A DNA stretch of 64,000 nucleotides from Rhodobacteraceae bacterium M385 (GTDB taxonomy: Bacteria; Pseudomonadota; Alphaproteobacteria; Rhodobacterales; Rhodobacteraceae), in NCBI GenBank assembly GCA_025141835.1, contig CP081102.1, positions 2,976,001 through 3,040,000 on the forward strand, given 5' to 3'. Every line of letters begins with the position of its first letter. Position 1 is the first letter of the stretch. Shown in pieces: positions 8,740-17,227 of this stretch. The position numbers were made by a program, and so were the translations under genes. Under the pieces are notes generated by a model. The model had not been told where the DNA came from and did not search any database. It saw only the letters and a program-made list of their open reading frames with translations.

Positions 8740-8901
8740 ATGCGCCGTCTCACCATCGCCCTTATGTTCCCCCTTACCCTTGCTGCACCGGCTCTGGCGC
8801 AAGAGGTCACATTTCCAACCCTCACAATGCCCGAGCCCGGCACCTTCTGCGGCCCCCTGCAATTGTGCACGCCTTTGGTGACGCAGGATGTTCAACAGTA
8901 G
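8740..8901 (+). CDS. small secreted protein of 53 residues
   Basis: A short gene: the start ATG at 8740 has AGGAAAG 5 bases upstream, and TAG closes it at 8899-8901. The N-terminus MRRLTIALMFPLTLAAPALA is a textbook signal peptide with an ALA cleavage site. The mature part would be about 33 residues, with PEPGTFCGPLQLC carrying two cysteines five residues apart that could form a disulphide. I do not recognise a family. It follows the membrane-bound AraC-type regulator and is followed by four tandem hairpins. The clean signal peptide and ribosome binding site argue that it is real despite its size. Confidence 0.7.
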   Translation: MRRLTIALMFPLTLAAPALAQEVTFPTLTMPEPGTFCGPLQLCTPLVTQDVQQ

Positions 8902-8915
8902 CGGAGATGCAATAA

Positions 8916-8992
8916 GGGCTGGCGAAGCCAGCCCCCTGCCGCGAAGCGGCCACCGCACGCGCGTTAGCGCGTGCCCCTGCCCCGGCAGGGGC
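8916..8992. repeat. four consecutive GC-rich hairpins
   Basis: Four perfect inverted repeats stand head to tail: 8916-8934 (GGGCTGGC/GCCAGCCC, GAA loop), 8938-8950 (GCCGC/GCGGC, GAA loop), 8955-8974 (GCACGCGC/GCGCGTGC, GTTA loop) and 8973-8992 (GCCCCTGC/GCAGGGGC). They sit between the convergent small secreted gene and yqeY. They probably stop transcription from both sides, and they look like repetitive extragenic palindromes seen in this group of bacteria. Confidence 0.8.
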
Positions 8993-9002
8993 AGCGTCTG
9001 AC

Positions 9003-9461
9003 TCAGCTCAAACGGTCTTTGACCAATGGCCCAACCGCGCCAAAGTCCATCCGTCCGGCGTATTTGCCTTTTAAAGCGCCCATCACCCGGCCCATGTCGC
9101 GGATGCTATCGGCCCCCGCCTCGGCAATCGCGGCGTCCACAGCTTTGGCGACTTCTGCCTCCGATAGCTGACGGGGCAAATACTCCTCGATCACAGCGAT
9201 TTCGGCCTGCTCCTGCTCGGCCAGTTCCAGCCGCCCGCCCTCTTCATAGACACGGGCGCTTTCTTGGCGCTGCTTGACCATCTTGGCCATGATCGCCAGC
9301 ACCTCATCCTCGCCCACGCCATCGGCGTTGCCTTTGGCGCGTGCCGCAATGTCTTGATCTTTCACGGCGGCGTTAATCAGACGCAGCGTCGATAGACGCA
9401 CCGTGTCCTTTTCGCGCATCGCGTTCTTGATTCCGTCAGTGATCTTGTTGCGCAAGCCCAT
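9003..9461 (-). CDS. GatB/YqeY-domain protein
   Basis: 152 residues, matching the YqeY family, which shares a helical domain with the C-terminus of GatB, the tRNA-dependent amidotransferase subunit. Typical features are the start MGLRNKITDGIKNAMR with RLSTLRLINAAVKD, the VIEEYLPRQLSEAE segment, and the closing DMGRVMGALKGKYAGRMDFG. A role in tRNA or translation quality is assumed from the domain but not established. It is divergent from carA, an arrangement common in alphaproteobacteria, with 145 bases between the starts. The ATG at 9461 is the family-consistent start; the frame runs further upstream without homology. Confidence 0.92.
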   Translation of the reverse strand: MGLRNKITDGIKNAMREKDTVRLSTLRLINAAVKDQDIAARAKGNADGVGEDEVLAIMAKMVKQRQESARVYEEGGRLELAEQEQAEIAVIEEYLPRQLSEAEVAKAVDAAIAEAGADSIRDMGRVMGALKGKYAGRMDFGAVGPLVKDRLS

Positions 9462-9606
9462 GGTCGCATCCCAGATATGAAAATAATGAGCGCGATAGGT
9501 ATGCGATCCGTAGCAATACAACAAGGCGCACCTTGACCGCGCGTCGGTGCGCCCATACACCACCAAAAGTTTGCCCCGCCCCCTGCCACATACCGGAGCC
9601 CTCCCC

Positions 9607-10761
9607 ATGTCCGATCACCCCACCGCCTGCCTTGTTCTTGCCGACGGCACCATCTTTTACGGAAAGGGCTTCGGCGCCACGGGCATCCGCGTGGCCGAGC
9701 TGTGCTTCAACACCGCCATGACCGGCTACCAAGAGATCATGACCGACCCCTCCTACGCGGGCCAGATCGTGACGTTTACCTTCCCCCACATCGGCAACAC
9801 CGGCACCACATCCGAGGATGATGAAACAGCTGATCCCGTCGCCGAGGGGATCGTAGTGAAATGGGACGTGACCGAGCCTTCCAACTGGCGGGCGCAGGCT
9901 CATCTGGTCGAGTGGATGACGCGCACCGGCCGGGTTGGCATGGGCGGCGTGGACACGCGGCGCCTGACCCGTGAAATCCGTCAACAAGGTGCCCCCCACG
10001 TGGCCCTTGCCCATGACCCGGAAGGCAACTTCGACATTGAGGCGATGGTGGCTGCCGCGCGCGGCTTTGCCGGGTTGGAAGGGGTCGATCTGGCCAAAGA
10101 CGTGACCTGCGCCCAAAGCTACCGTTGGGACGAGATGCGGTGGGCCTGGCCCGAAGGCTATACCAAACGCGAAGGGGAGGCCCCCAAGGTCGTGGCTCTG
10201 GATTACGGCGCGAAACGCAACATCCTGCGCTGCCTTGCCAGCGCCGGGATGGATGTGACCGTCATGCCCGCCACCGCAACGGCGGAAGAGGTTTTGGCCC
10301 AATCCCCCGATGGTGTCTTCTTGTCCAACGGCCCCGGCGATCCGGCGGCCACGGGCGAATATGCCGTGCCGATGATTAAGAGCGTGCTAGAGGCGGACAT
10401 CCCCGTCTTTGGCATCTGCCTTGGTCACCAGATGCTGGCGCTGGCCCTTGGGGCGCGGACCGTGAAGATGAACCACGGCCACCACGGCGCGAACCATCCG
10501 GTGAAGGATTTGACGACTGGCAAGGTCGAGATCACCTCGATGAACCACGGCTTCACCGTGGATAGCCAAACGCTGCCTGCGGGCGTCTCGGAAACCCATG
10601 TCAGCCTCTTTGACGGGTCCAACTGCGGCATCGCCGTGGACGGCAAACCGATCTTCTCGGTGCAGCACCACCCCGAGGCCAGCCCCGGCCCGCAAGACAG
10701 CTTCTACCTGTTCGAGCGCTTCGCAGAGGCCGTGAACGCACGCGCGAAAGCCCCGGCGTAG
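9607..10761 (+). CDS. carA: carbamoyl-phosphate synthase small subunit
   Basis: 384 residues. CarA hydrolyses glutamine and passes ammonia to CarB to make carbamoyl phosphate for arginine and pyrimidine synthesis. The N-terminal domain starts CLVLADGTIFYGKGFG and contains FNTAMTGYQEIMTDPSY. The C-terminal class I glutamine amidotransferase domain has SNGPGDP, the nucleophile in GICLGHQML, and the QHHPEASPGP histidine/glutamate pair. The ATG at 9607 matches the family; 20 codons of open frame upstream do not. carB is not in the window. A terminator-like hairpin follows within 10 bases. Confidence 0.98.
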   Translation: MSDHPTACLVLADGTIFYGKGFGATGIRVAELCFNTAMTGYQEIMTDPSYAGQIVTFTFPHIGNTGTTSEDDETADPVAEGIVVKWDVTEPSNWRAQAHLVEWMTRTGRVGMGGVDTRRLTREIRQQGAPHVALAHDPEGNFDIEAMVAAARGFAGLEGVDLAKDVTCAQSYRWDEMRWAWPEGYTKREGEAPKVVALDYGAKRNILRCLASAGMDVTVMPATATAEEVLAQSPDGVFLSNGPGDPAATGEYAVPMIKSVLEADIPVFGICLGHQMLALALGARTVKMNHGHHGANHPVKDLTTGKVEITSMNHGFTVDSQTLPAGVSETHVSLFDGSNCGIAVDGKPIFSVQHHPEASPGPQDSFYLFERFAEAVNARAKAPA

Positions 10762-10768
10762 GCCTTGG

Positions 10769-10793
10769 CGGGCCTCGCTTTCGGGGCCCGTTT
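10769..10793 (+). terminator. terminator of carA
   Basis: CGGGCCTCG at 10769-10777 pairs with CGGGGCCCG at 10782-10790 around a CTTT loop, and TTTACCTTTT follows. The position, 7 bases past the carA stop, fits an intrinsic terminator. Confidence 0.75.
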
Positions 10794-10869
10794 ACCTTTT
10801 CTTAACCGATTTTGCAGAACAATCGACGCACGGACCTCGTCCGCTCGCCGAAAGGACTGTACCAAGGTT

Positions 10870-12897
10870 ATGGATGGAGACGCGCCCGATGCCCTGCGGC
10901 ACGACACGCTCGATGTCGCAGAAGATTTCGCTCCGGCGCATCAGATCGCCTGCGCAATTCCCCAGAAGGCACCTGCAAAACGCCTCCGCGACGAGCCCGC
11001 ACTTTTGCGGGCGCTGTTGTTGGAACGTGGGCTTACGGGCCCGGACCAAATCCTCCGGGCGGAAGCGGCGATGCGGGGGACGTCCTTGTCGCTTGGCCAA
11101 GTTCTGACGCTTCAAGGTGCCATCAGCGAGGCAGAGCTTCTGTCTATGCTATCGCAAATTTACGATGTGGGGATCGCTGACCTTGCCGGCGATCGCCCCG
11201 ACTCAACCCTTGCCTCGAAACTGCCCGCGGACGTCGCAATCGCGTCCGAGGTTGTGGTCTGGAAACAAGCGGGCTCGGCGTTGGTTGTCGCCACGACAAG
11301 GCCGGACCGGGTGTACAGTCTGTGCACGCATCTGCCAAACGTCCCACGCATCATTCCCGTCTTGGCCCCGCGCGCCCAAATCGCGGAGGCTCAGCGCGCC
11401 ATCTATGGCGCGGAACTGGCCCGCATCGCAGAAGGGCGCGCACCGGAAAAGCACTCCTGCCGCTCGTGGCGCGGGGACGCTTTGGGACGCTATATCCTTT
11501 TGGTAGCGGTCCTTGGCCTCATCGTGTTTCTGCTGGCTCCGCTGGCCCTGTCCGAAGCCGTATTTGGCCTCGCCATCATTGTGTTCATCGCCAATTGCGT
11601 TTTGAAATTCTCGGCCTTAGCGCAGTCCTTGCGCAGCGATGCACGAGCCCCCCCAACCCCCTCGAACGAGGCGCGGTTACTGCATTTGCCGACCGTCAGC
11701 ATCTTTGTCCCCTTGTTCAATGAACCCGAAGTGGCCGGGGCGCTCGTAGAACGACTGCGAAGGATCGACTACCCGCGCGAGCGTCTCGATATCATTCTGG
11801 CAGTGGAAGAAGACGACCCCCTGACCCTAAAGGCCTTGCGCAAGGGCAGTTTACCGCCGTGGATGCGGGCGGTGATCGTCCCCCGTGGCAGCCCACAAAC
11901 CAAGCCGCGCGCGTTGAACTACGTCCTCAACTACGCACGTGGCGATATTGTCGGCATTTATGACGCCGAGGATCGACCAGAGCCCGACCAAATCCACCGC
12001 GTCGTGCAGCATTTTGCAGAAGCCTCCGCCAAAGTCGCTTGCCTGCAAGGGCGGTTGGATTACTACAACGCCCGTCACAATTGGCTAAGCCGTCTGTTCA
12101 CCGTTGAATATGCCGCTTGGTTCCGGGTGCTTTTGCCCGGCGTCCAAAAGATGGGCCTTGTGGTGCCCCTTGGCGGGACCACGGTTTTCCTGCGTCGCAA
12201 TGTGCTTGAGGCCGTCGGCGCGTGGGACGCCCACAACGTGACCGAGGATGCGGAGCTTGGGCTGCGTTTGGCACGCTCGGGCTATACGACCGAAATTGTT
12301 GAGACGACGACGTTTGAAGAAGCAAACGCTGCCGTCCTGCCTTGGGTCAAACAACGCTCTCGGTGGCTGAAGGGCTATTTGATGACCTATGGGGCCGCGA
12401 TGCGCCGGCCCGCAACGCTCTGGCGGGATCTTGGCCCATGGCGATTTGTCTGGCTTCAGATCCAGTTCGTGGGGGCGGTTCTTGGCTTTCTGACCGCGCC
12501 GCTATTGTGGAGCTTCATGGTGAAGCCATTCGGCATCTGGCACCCGTTGGATGCGGTGCTGTCGCCCTTTGCCTACGGGGTACTGGCGACGATCATGTTG
12601 GTGGGGCTGTTCGGCTCTGTCGCTATTTCGATCTACGCCTGCCGCGCCAAACACTTGCGCCACCTACGCCCGATCACGCCTTTGGTAGAGCCCTACTACC
12701 TGTTTGGCACCATCGCCGCTTGGATCGGCTTGTTTGAGCTGATGGGGAAGCCGTTCTTCTGGGCCAAGACCACCCATGGGAATTTCGGAGCCTCGCATCC
12801 AGACGCGGACGAAGGGGGCCTTTTGGCAGAGGTGACTAGCTCCGCTGCGCCTCTTCCCGCAGGCGGACCTGGAACGCGGTCGATAGATGCGCCTTGA
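10870..12897 (+). CDS. processive-type glycosyltransferase with MshEN-like N-terminus
   Basis: 675 residues. Residues about 65-185 resemble the MshEN/GspE N-terminal fold (LLLERGLTGPDQIL, SLGQVLTLQGAISEAEL, then LPADVAIASEVVV), which in related proteins binds nucleotides such as cyclic di-GMP. Two membrane helices (about 208-243) precede a GT2 glycosyltransferase domain beginning VSIFVPLFNEPEVAG. Catalytic motifs are intact: YDAEDRPEPDQ near 364, NVTEDAELGLR near 456, and KQRSRWLKG (QxxRW) near 495. Three or four helices follow, including a MGKPFFWAKTTHG motif. The set-up is like cellulose-synthase-type or NfrB-type enzymes that extend and export a polysaccharide. No partner export genes adjoin it. 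The start at 10870 has AAGG upstream. Its 3' end overlaps the convergent GntR gene by 62 bases. Confidence 0.88.
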   Translation: MDGDAPDALRHDTLDVAEDFAPAHQIACAIPQKAPAKRLRDEPALLRALLLERGLTGPDQILRAEAAMRGTSLSLGQVLTLQGAISEAELLSMLSQIYDVGIADLAGDRPDSTLASKLPADVAIASEVVVWKQAGSALVVATTRPDRVYSLCTHLPNVPRIIPVLAPRAQIAEAQRAIYGAELARIAEGRAPEKHSCRSWRGDALGRYILLVAVLGLIVFLLAPLALSEAVFGLAIIVFIANCVLKFSALAQSLRSDARAPPTPSNEARLLHLPTVSIFVPLFNEPEVAGALVERLRRIDYPRERLDIILAVEEDDPLTLKALRKGSLPPWMRAVIVPRGSPQTKPRALNYVLNYARGDIVGIYDAEDRPEPDQIHRVVQHFAEASAKVACLQGRLDYYNARHNWLSRLFTVEYAAWFRVLLPGVQKMGLVVPLGGTTVFLRRNVLEAVGAWDAHNVTEDAELGLRLARSGYTTEIVETTTFEEANAAVLPWVKQRSRWLKGYLMTYGAAMRRPATLWRDLGPWRFVWLQIQFVGAVLGFLTAPLLWSFMVKPFGIWHPLDAVLSPFAYGVLATIMLVGLFGSVAISIYACRAKHLRHLRPITPLVEPYYLFGTIAAWIGLFELMGKPFFWAKTTHGNFGASHPDADEGGLLAEVTSSAAPLPAGGPGTRSIDAP

Positions 12898-13471
12898 GCG
12901 CATTGGCCGCGCGGTCTCCGTCACGGGCTGAAATCGCATCAACGATGGCCGCGTGTTCTTCCAATGCCACCGCCCCACGCCCCTCTGCCGCCAGAGAGGT
13001 CCGCGCCATCAAAGCCATGGAGCGGTACACGAGGTCCAATTGCTGCACCAGATAACGGTTGTGCGAGGCAAGGTGGATCTGGTGATGAAAGCGCCGGTTC
13101 GCGCGGGCCAGTGTTTCCGGGTCGCCCACAAGGGCCCTGTCTTGTTCCACCATATCATAGAGCACGGCGATTTCCTCTGTCGCCGCATGTTGCGCGGCGA
13201 GCCTTGCGGCCAAGCCCTCTAGCTCTTGGCGGACGGCATAGAGTTCGGCCATTTGGGCGTGATCCAGGGATGCCACGATCAACGAGCGGCCATCACGGGT
13301 CAGCAGAGACTGGGTTTCAAGCCGTTGCAATGCCTCACGGATCGGCGTGCGGCTGACGCCGAACCTGTCGGCCAGCTCACTTTCCACCAGACGCGAGCCG
13401 GGGCGGTACACGCCGCCATCAATCGCCTCCAGGATCATTGCATAGGCGTCTTTCTGCCCCACGTCACTCAT
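12836..13471 (-). CDS. GntR-family regulator (FCD/FadR-type)
   Basis: 211 residues. The N-terminal winged helix-turn-helix (GVYRPGSRLVESELADRFGVSRTPIREALQRLE, about 20-55) is typical of GntR. The C-terminal all-helical FCD ligand domain contains the likely metal-binding residues in ELYAVRQELEG, FHHQIHLASHN and EHAAIVDAI. Such regulators usually repress pathways for organic acids or amino acids; the ligand is not apparent. It is isolated: the nucleotidase gene is divergent upstream, and the glycosyltransferase gene overlaps its 3' end tail to tail. Confidence 0.92.
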   Translation of the reverse strand: MSDVGQKDAYAMILEAIDGGVYRPGSRLVESELADRFGVSRTPIREALQRLETQSLLTRDGRSLIVASLDHAQMAELYAVRQELEGLAARLAAQHAATEEIAVLYDMVEQDRALVGDPETLARANRRFHHQIHLASHNRYLVQQLDLVYRSMALMARTSLAAEGRGAVALEEHAAIVDAISARDGDRAANALKAHLSTAFQVRLREEAQRS

Positions 13472-13570
13472 CGCGAAATCGTCCCCTTATCAAGGACGTG
13501 GACGCTAAGCGCCGCTCCGCCCCCTGTCCAGTGGCTTGCGCAAGCGCACAGGGGCGCGTAGGCCATTGGC

Positions 13571-14212
13571 ATGGCACAATTAACCGACATCGACACATGG
13601 GTCTTTGACCTCGACAACACGCTTTATCCGCCGGATATGGCACTGTTTCCGCAAGTAAACGCCAAGATGGCGGCTTACGTGTGCAGGGTGCTTGGGGTGA
13701 CGCTGGCTGAGGCGAACATCCTGCGGCGAGAGTATTACCTGACCCATGGCACGACCCTTGCCGGGTTGATGCTGAACCACGACATCGATCCCGAGCCTTA
13801 TCTGCTGGATGTCCACGACATTGATTTTTCGGTGCTGTCGCCTGATCCGGCCCTTGCCGCCGCGATCAAAGCCTTGCCGGGGCGCAAGATTATCTACACC
13901 AACGGCACCGCCCCCTACGCCGAGGCCGTCACCCACGCCCGCGGGTTGGAGGGGTTGTTTGACGCGATTTACGGCGTGGAACATGCCGATTATCACCCCA
14001 AGCCCTCGGCCAAAGCCTTCGAGACGGTCTTCGGGAAAGAGGCACTGCCCCACACAAAGGCCGCGATGTTCGAGGACGAAGCCCGCAATCTGCGCGTGCC
14101 CCATAGCCTTGGGCTGACCACAATTCACGTGGCCCCGGAGCCGGAAGAGCAGGATTTCATCCACCACAGCACGGCGGACCTAGGGCAGTTCCTACAGGCG
14201 TTGCAGCGCTAG
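13571..14212 (+). CDS. HAD-superfamily pyrimidine 5'-nucleotidase
   Basis: 213 residues. The protein belongs to the HAD phosphatases of the Sdt1/PPM1-type pyrimidine 5'-nucleotidase group. Motif I is VFDLDNTLYPPDMALFPQ with two catalytic aspartates, followed by the helical cap with MAAYVCRVLGV and LRREYYLTHGTTLAGLM. Motif II is IYTNGTA, the lysine is in HPKPSAKAFE, and motif IV is MFEDEARNLRVP. The expected reaction is removal of phosphate from UMP/CMP-like nucleotides. It stands about 100 bases from the divergent GntR gene, and about 70 bases separate it from the monooxygenase gene. Confidence 0.9.
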   Translation: MAQLTDIDTWVFDLDNTLYPPDMALFPQVNAKMAAYVCRVLGVTLAEANILRREYYLTHGTTLAGLMLNHDIDPEPYLLDVHDIDFSVLSPDPALAAAIKALPGRKIIYTNGTAPYAEAVTHARGLEGLFDAIYGVEHADYHPKPSAKAFETVFGKEALPHTKAAMFEDEARNLRVPHSLGLTTIHVAPEPEEQDFIHHSTADLGQFLQALQR

Positions 14213-14285
14213 CCGCTTCGCGCATTTCCCTGTCCGAGACACAACGCCGCTTTTCCCCATAGGCAGCAGCGCCTACATCTTGGCC

Positions 14286-15491
14286 ATGAGTGACGTACAA
14301 GACATTGATGTTTTCATCTCCGGTGGCGGTGTCGCGGGCCTTGCGGCGACTGTGGCCTTTGCCCAAGCGGGTTTTAGGACGATTTGTGCGGACCCGGCCC
14401 CCCCGGTGGTCACAAGGGAGGATGCGGGCGCGGACCTGCGCACAACGGCATTCCTGCAGCCCGCTCAGGCGTTTCTGGAGAAGATTGGGCTGTGGTCTCG
14501 CTTCGCTCCCCTTGCAACGCCCTTGCAGGTGATGCGTATCGTGGATGCCGGTGGGGACCTGGCCGAGGCGCGGGCGAGCCATGATTTTTGTGCGGCTGAT
14601 ATCTCGGAACTGCCGTTTGGATGGAACCTGCCAAACTGGGTGTTGCGGCGCGAAATGGTCGCCCATATCGCCACCCTTCCCCACGCCCGGTTCCTGCCCG
14701 GAACCGGCACCGCTTCTGTCTTGACCAGAGAGACAGAGGCACGGGTGACGTTGAGCGACGGCATGCGCCTGCGGGCCAAACTGATCGTCGCGGCCGATGG
14801 CCGCTCCTCTCCGGTGCGCGAAGCGGCGGGGATCGGGGTGAGCACAACGCGCTACGGGCAAAAGGCGCTGGCCTTTGCGGTGACCCATGATGCGCCACAC
14901 GAGAATGTATCGACCGAAGTCCATCGCAGCGGCGGGCCGTTCACGTTGGTGCCGCTACCGGATCATGAGGGAATGCCCTGTTCGGCGGTGGTCTGGATGG
15001 AACGCGGGCCCGAGGTCGTGCGGTTGGCGGGATTGTCCGAGGCCGCATTTGAAGAAGAGATGACGGTACGGTCGGCAGGTTTGTACGGGCCGTTGAAACT
15101 GGCATCACGGCGCAGCGTTTGGCCGATCATCAGCCAGATCGCCGATCAGATGGCCGCAGAGCGCATCGCCTTGGTGGCTGAGGCGGCCCATGTGGTGCCA
15201 CCGATTGGGGCACAGGGGCTCAACATGAGCCTGGGGGATATCGCGTCGTTGTTGAACATTGCGGAGGCAGGTCGCGATGATCCGGGCCGGGCGGAAGGGT
15301 TAGCCAGGTATGCCCGTGCCCGTCAGGCCGAGGTCCGGGCCCGAGTGAGCGGGATTGACGCCTTGAACCGAGCCTCGATGGCCGATGCGAAAGGCCTGCG
15401 AGACATGAGATTGCAGGCCTTGAATGGGTTGTATGCGGTGGCCCCCGTCCGGCGCATATTGATGCGGGCAGGACTTGGGGCCAGCGGCTGA
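14286..15491 (+). CDS. FAD-dependent monooxygenase, UbiH/UbiF/COQ6 type
   Basis: 401 residues. It begins with a Rossmann FAD-binding motif (VFISGGGVAGLAATVAFAQAG). It then has the central DGRSSPVREAAGI signature, and the second FAD motif near residue 300 (LVAEAAHVVPPIGAQGLNMSLGD), where the usual GDAAH reads AEAAH. The family hydroxylates the ubiquinone ring, which would place it in ubiquinone biosynthesis; which ring position it acts on cannot be read from sequence. The start at 14286 (MSDVQDID) is chosen; a TTG two codons upstream is an alternative. It converges with the class V aminotransferase gene across a strong hairpin. Confidence 0.88.
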   Translation: MSDVQDIDVFISGGGVAGLAATVAFAQAGFRTICADPAPPVVTREDAGADLRTTAFLQPAQAFLEKIGLWSRFAPLATPLQVMRIVDAGGDLAEARASHDFCAADISELPFGWNLPNWVLRREMVAHIATLPHARFLPGTGTASVLTRETEARVTLSDGMRLRAKLIVAADGRSSPVREAAGIGVSTTRYGQKALAFAVTHDAPHENVSTEVHRSGGPFTLVPLPDHEGMPCSAVVWMERGPEVVRLAGLSEAAFEEEMTVRSAGLYGPLKLASRRSVWPIISQIADQMAAERIALVAEAAHVVPPIGAQGLNMSLGDIASLLNIAEAGRDDPGRAEGLARYARARQAEVRARVSGIDALNRASMADAKGLRDMRLQALNGLYAVAPVRRILMRAGLGASG

Positions 15492-15514
15492 TTTTTCGAT
15501 ATTTATGAAAAGAT

Positions 15515-15539
15515 GAAGCAGGGCGTTGTGCCCTGCTTC
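15515..15539. terminator. bidirectional hairpin between convergent genes
   Basis: GAAGCAGGGC (15515-15524) pairs perfectly with GCCCTGCTTC (15530-15539) around a GTTGT loop. It lies between the convergent monooxygenase and aminotransferase genes, so it can serve both. The T tracts on either side are weak. Confidence 0.7.
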
Positions 15540-15551
15540 TGGCGTTTTGGG

Positions 15552-16682
15552 CTACGGAAAGACCTGGTCCAACGCGGTTTGCAGGCGGGCGAGTGCTGCA
15601 TCGACGTCGTAGAGTTTATCGAGGCCGAAGAGACCGAGGCGGAAGGTCATGAAGTCTGAAGGCTCATCCACCGCGAGGGGAACGCCCGCCGCAATCTGCA
15701 TTCCGAGGGCGGCGAACTTGGCGCCGGATTTGATCTCAGGGTCGTTGGTGTAGCTGACGACAACGCCGGGGGCGCCGAAGCCGTCGGCTGCGACGGGAAG
15801 GATGCCTTTGCCTTTGAGCATCGCGCGGGCGCCGTTGCCAAGCGCCCATTGGGCGTCTTTGAGCTTATCGAAACCGTAGTCGCGGGTTTCCAGCATCGTG
15901 TCACGGAACGCACGGAGGGCATCGGTGGGCATGGTCGCAAGATAGGCGTGGCCGCCGTTTTCATAGGCCAGCATGATGTTATGCCAAGCCTTGAGGTCGC
16001 CCGCAAAAGAGTTCGACGTGGTTTCCTGCATCCGGGCGACGGCGCGTTCGGACATCATCACAAGGCCCGCGCAGGGTTGCGAGGACCAGCCTTTTTGCGG
16101 CGCAGAGAGCAGGACATCGACGCCGGAGGCTTTCATATCGACCCAAGCGCAGCCCGACGCGATGCAGTCCAGCACCATCAGCGCGCCGACCTCATGGGCG
16201 GCCGCGGCGAGGGCTTTGATATAATCATCGGGCAAGATCACCCCGGCGGAGGTTTCCACGTGGGGGGCAAAGACGATACCGGGTTTGGTTTCGCGGATTT
16301 TAGCGGTGACTTCCTCGATCGGGGCGGGCGCAAAGGGGGATTGGGCGTCGTTGCCTGTGGGGCGCGCCTTCATCACCGTGACGTTGCCTGCAAAGCCGCC
16401 GGCATCGAGGATTTGCGACCAGCGGAAGGAGAACCAGCCGTTGCGCACCACGAGGACATCCTCGTTCTGGGCGAACTGACGGGCCACGGCCTCCATCCCG
16501 AAAGAGCCGCCGCCGGGCACAAGGGCCACCGCGTCGGCATTGTAGACGTCTTTCAGCATCGACGAGATGTCGGTCATTACTGTCTGGAAGCTGGCGGACA
16601 TGTGGTTAAGGGAACGGTCGGTGAAGACGACCGAATATTCCAGCAGGCCATCGGGGTCGATTGTGTCGAGCAGGGCGTTCAT
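15552..16682 (-). CDS. class V aminotransferase (alanine/serine-glyoxylate type)
   Basis: 376 residues. A pyridoxal-phosphate enzyme of the alanine-glyoxylate/serine-glyoxylate aminotransferase branch. Recognisable parts are NHMSASFQTVMTDIS near the N-terminus, VPGGGSFGMEAVARQF for cofactor binding, the aspartate in LMVLDCIASG, and the lysine that holds PLP in LLSAPQKGWSS. The ATG at 16682 follows GGAGGATC, an excellent ribosome binding site, so a start 8 codons upstream is rejected. The amino donor is not certain from sequence. The two Lrp-type genes lie upstream on the same strand, with an 89-base gap, so co-transcription is possible. Confidence 0.9.
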   Translation of the reverse strand: MNALLDTIDPDGLLEYSVVFTDRSLNHMSASFQTVMTDISSMLKDVYNADAVALVPGGGSFGMEAVARQFAQNEDVLVVRNGWFSFRWSQILDAGGFAGNVTVMKARPTGNDAQSPFAPAPIEEVTAKIRETKPGIVFAPHVETSAGVILPDDYIKALAAAAHEVGALMVLDCIASGCAWVDMKASGVDVLLSAPQKGWSSQPCAGLVMMSERAVARMQETTSNSFAGDLKAWHNIMLAYENGGHAYLATMPTDALRAFRDTMLETRDYGFDKLKDAQWALGNGARAMLKGKGILPVAADGFGAPGVVVSYTNDPEIKSGAKFAALGMQIAAGVPLAVDEPSDFMTFRLGLFGLDKLYDVDAALARLQTALDQVFP

Positions 16683-16771
16683 GGTGTGATCCTCCGTTTG
16701 GCGCATGGATAGGGTGCCGGGGGCGGAGGGACAAGGGTTGGAGGGGCCGAGACTTTAGAGGGGCCGCGGGA

Positions 16772-17227
16772 TCAAAGCGGTCCGGGGCGCTGTTCTTCGG
16801 AGAGCAGCACGTTGGCCTCTACATTGCCGACGGAAGGCAGCGTCATGATGCGGCGGCGCAAAACGCGTTCGAAATCAGCCAGATCACGTGCCACAACGCG
16901 CAGGCGGTAATCATAAAGGCCAAGGACATGCTCTACCGTTTGCACTTCGGGGATCGCGGTGATGGCGCGTTCAAAATCCTCCAGACTGACACGGGATTTG
17001 GTGGCCAGTTTCACCCCTAAAAATACCGTCACCCCAAAGCCGATGGCGGCTGCATCAAGGTCCAACCTGCGCCCCGAAATCACCCCGCTTTCGGTCAACC
17101 GTTTGATCCGGCGCCACGCGGCGGGCTGGCTAAGGTCCACACGGCGGCCCACCTCGGACGCCTTCAGGGTCGCGTCTTGGGACAACAGGCGAAGGATCGC
17201 CAGGTCGGTGTCATCAAGGTCAATCAT
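16772..17227 (-). CDS. Lrp/AsnC-family regulator (second of tandem pair)
   Basis: 151 residues. The N-terminal helix-turn-helix (LDDTDLAILRLLSQDATLKASEVGRRVDLSQPAAWRRIKRL) is followed by a RAM-type ligand-binding domain (VFLGVKLA, EVQTVEHVLGLYDYRLRVVARDL, IMTLPSVGNVEANVLLSE). The start codon overlaps the stop of the preceding Lrp gene (ATGA, 17224-17227), showing translational coupling. The first and second copies share the layout but are clearly diverged, so they may form a mixed oligomer. Lrp-type proteins usually answer to amino acids; the position near ilvC points to branched-chain amino acids. Confidence 0.93.
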   Translation of the reverse strand: MIDLDDTDLAILRLLSQDATLKASEVGRRVDLSQPAAWRRIKRLTESGVISGRRLDLDAAAIGFGVTVFLGVKLATKSRVSLEDFERAITAIPEVQTVEHVLGLYDYRLRVVARDLADFERVLRRRIMTLPSVGNVEANVLLSEEQRPGPL

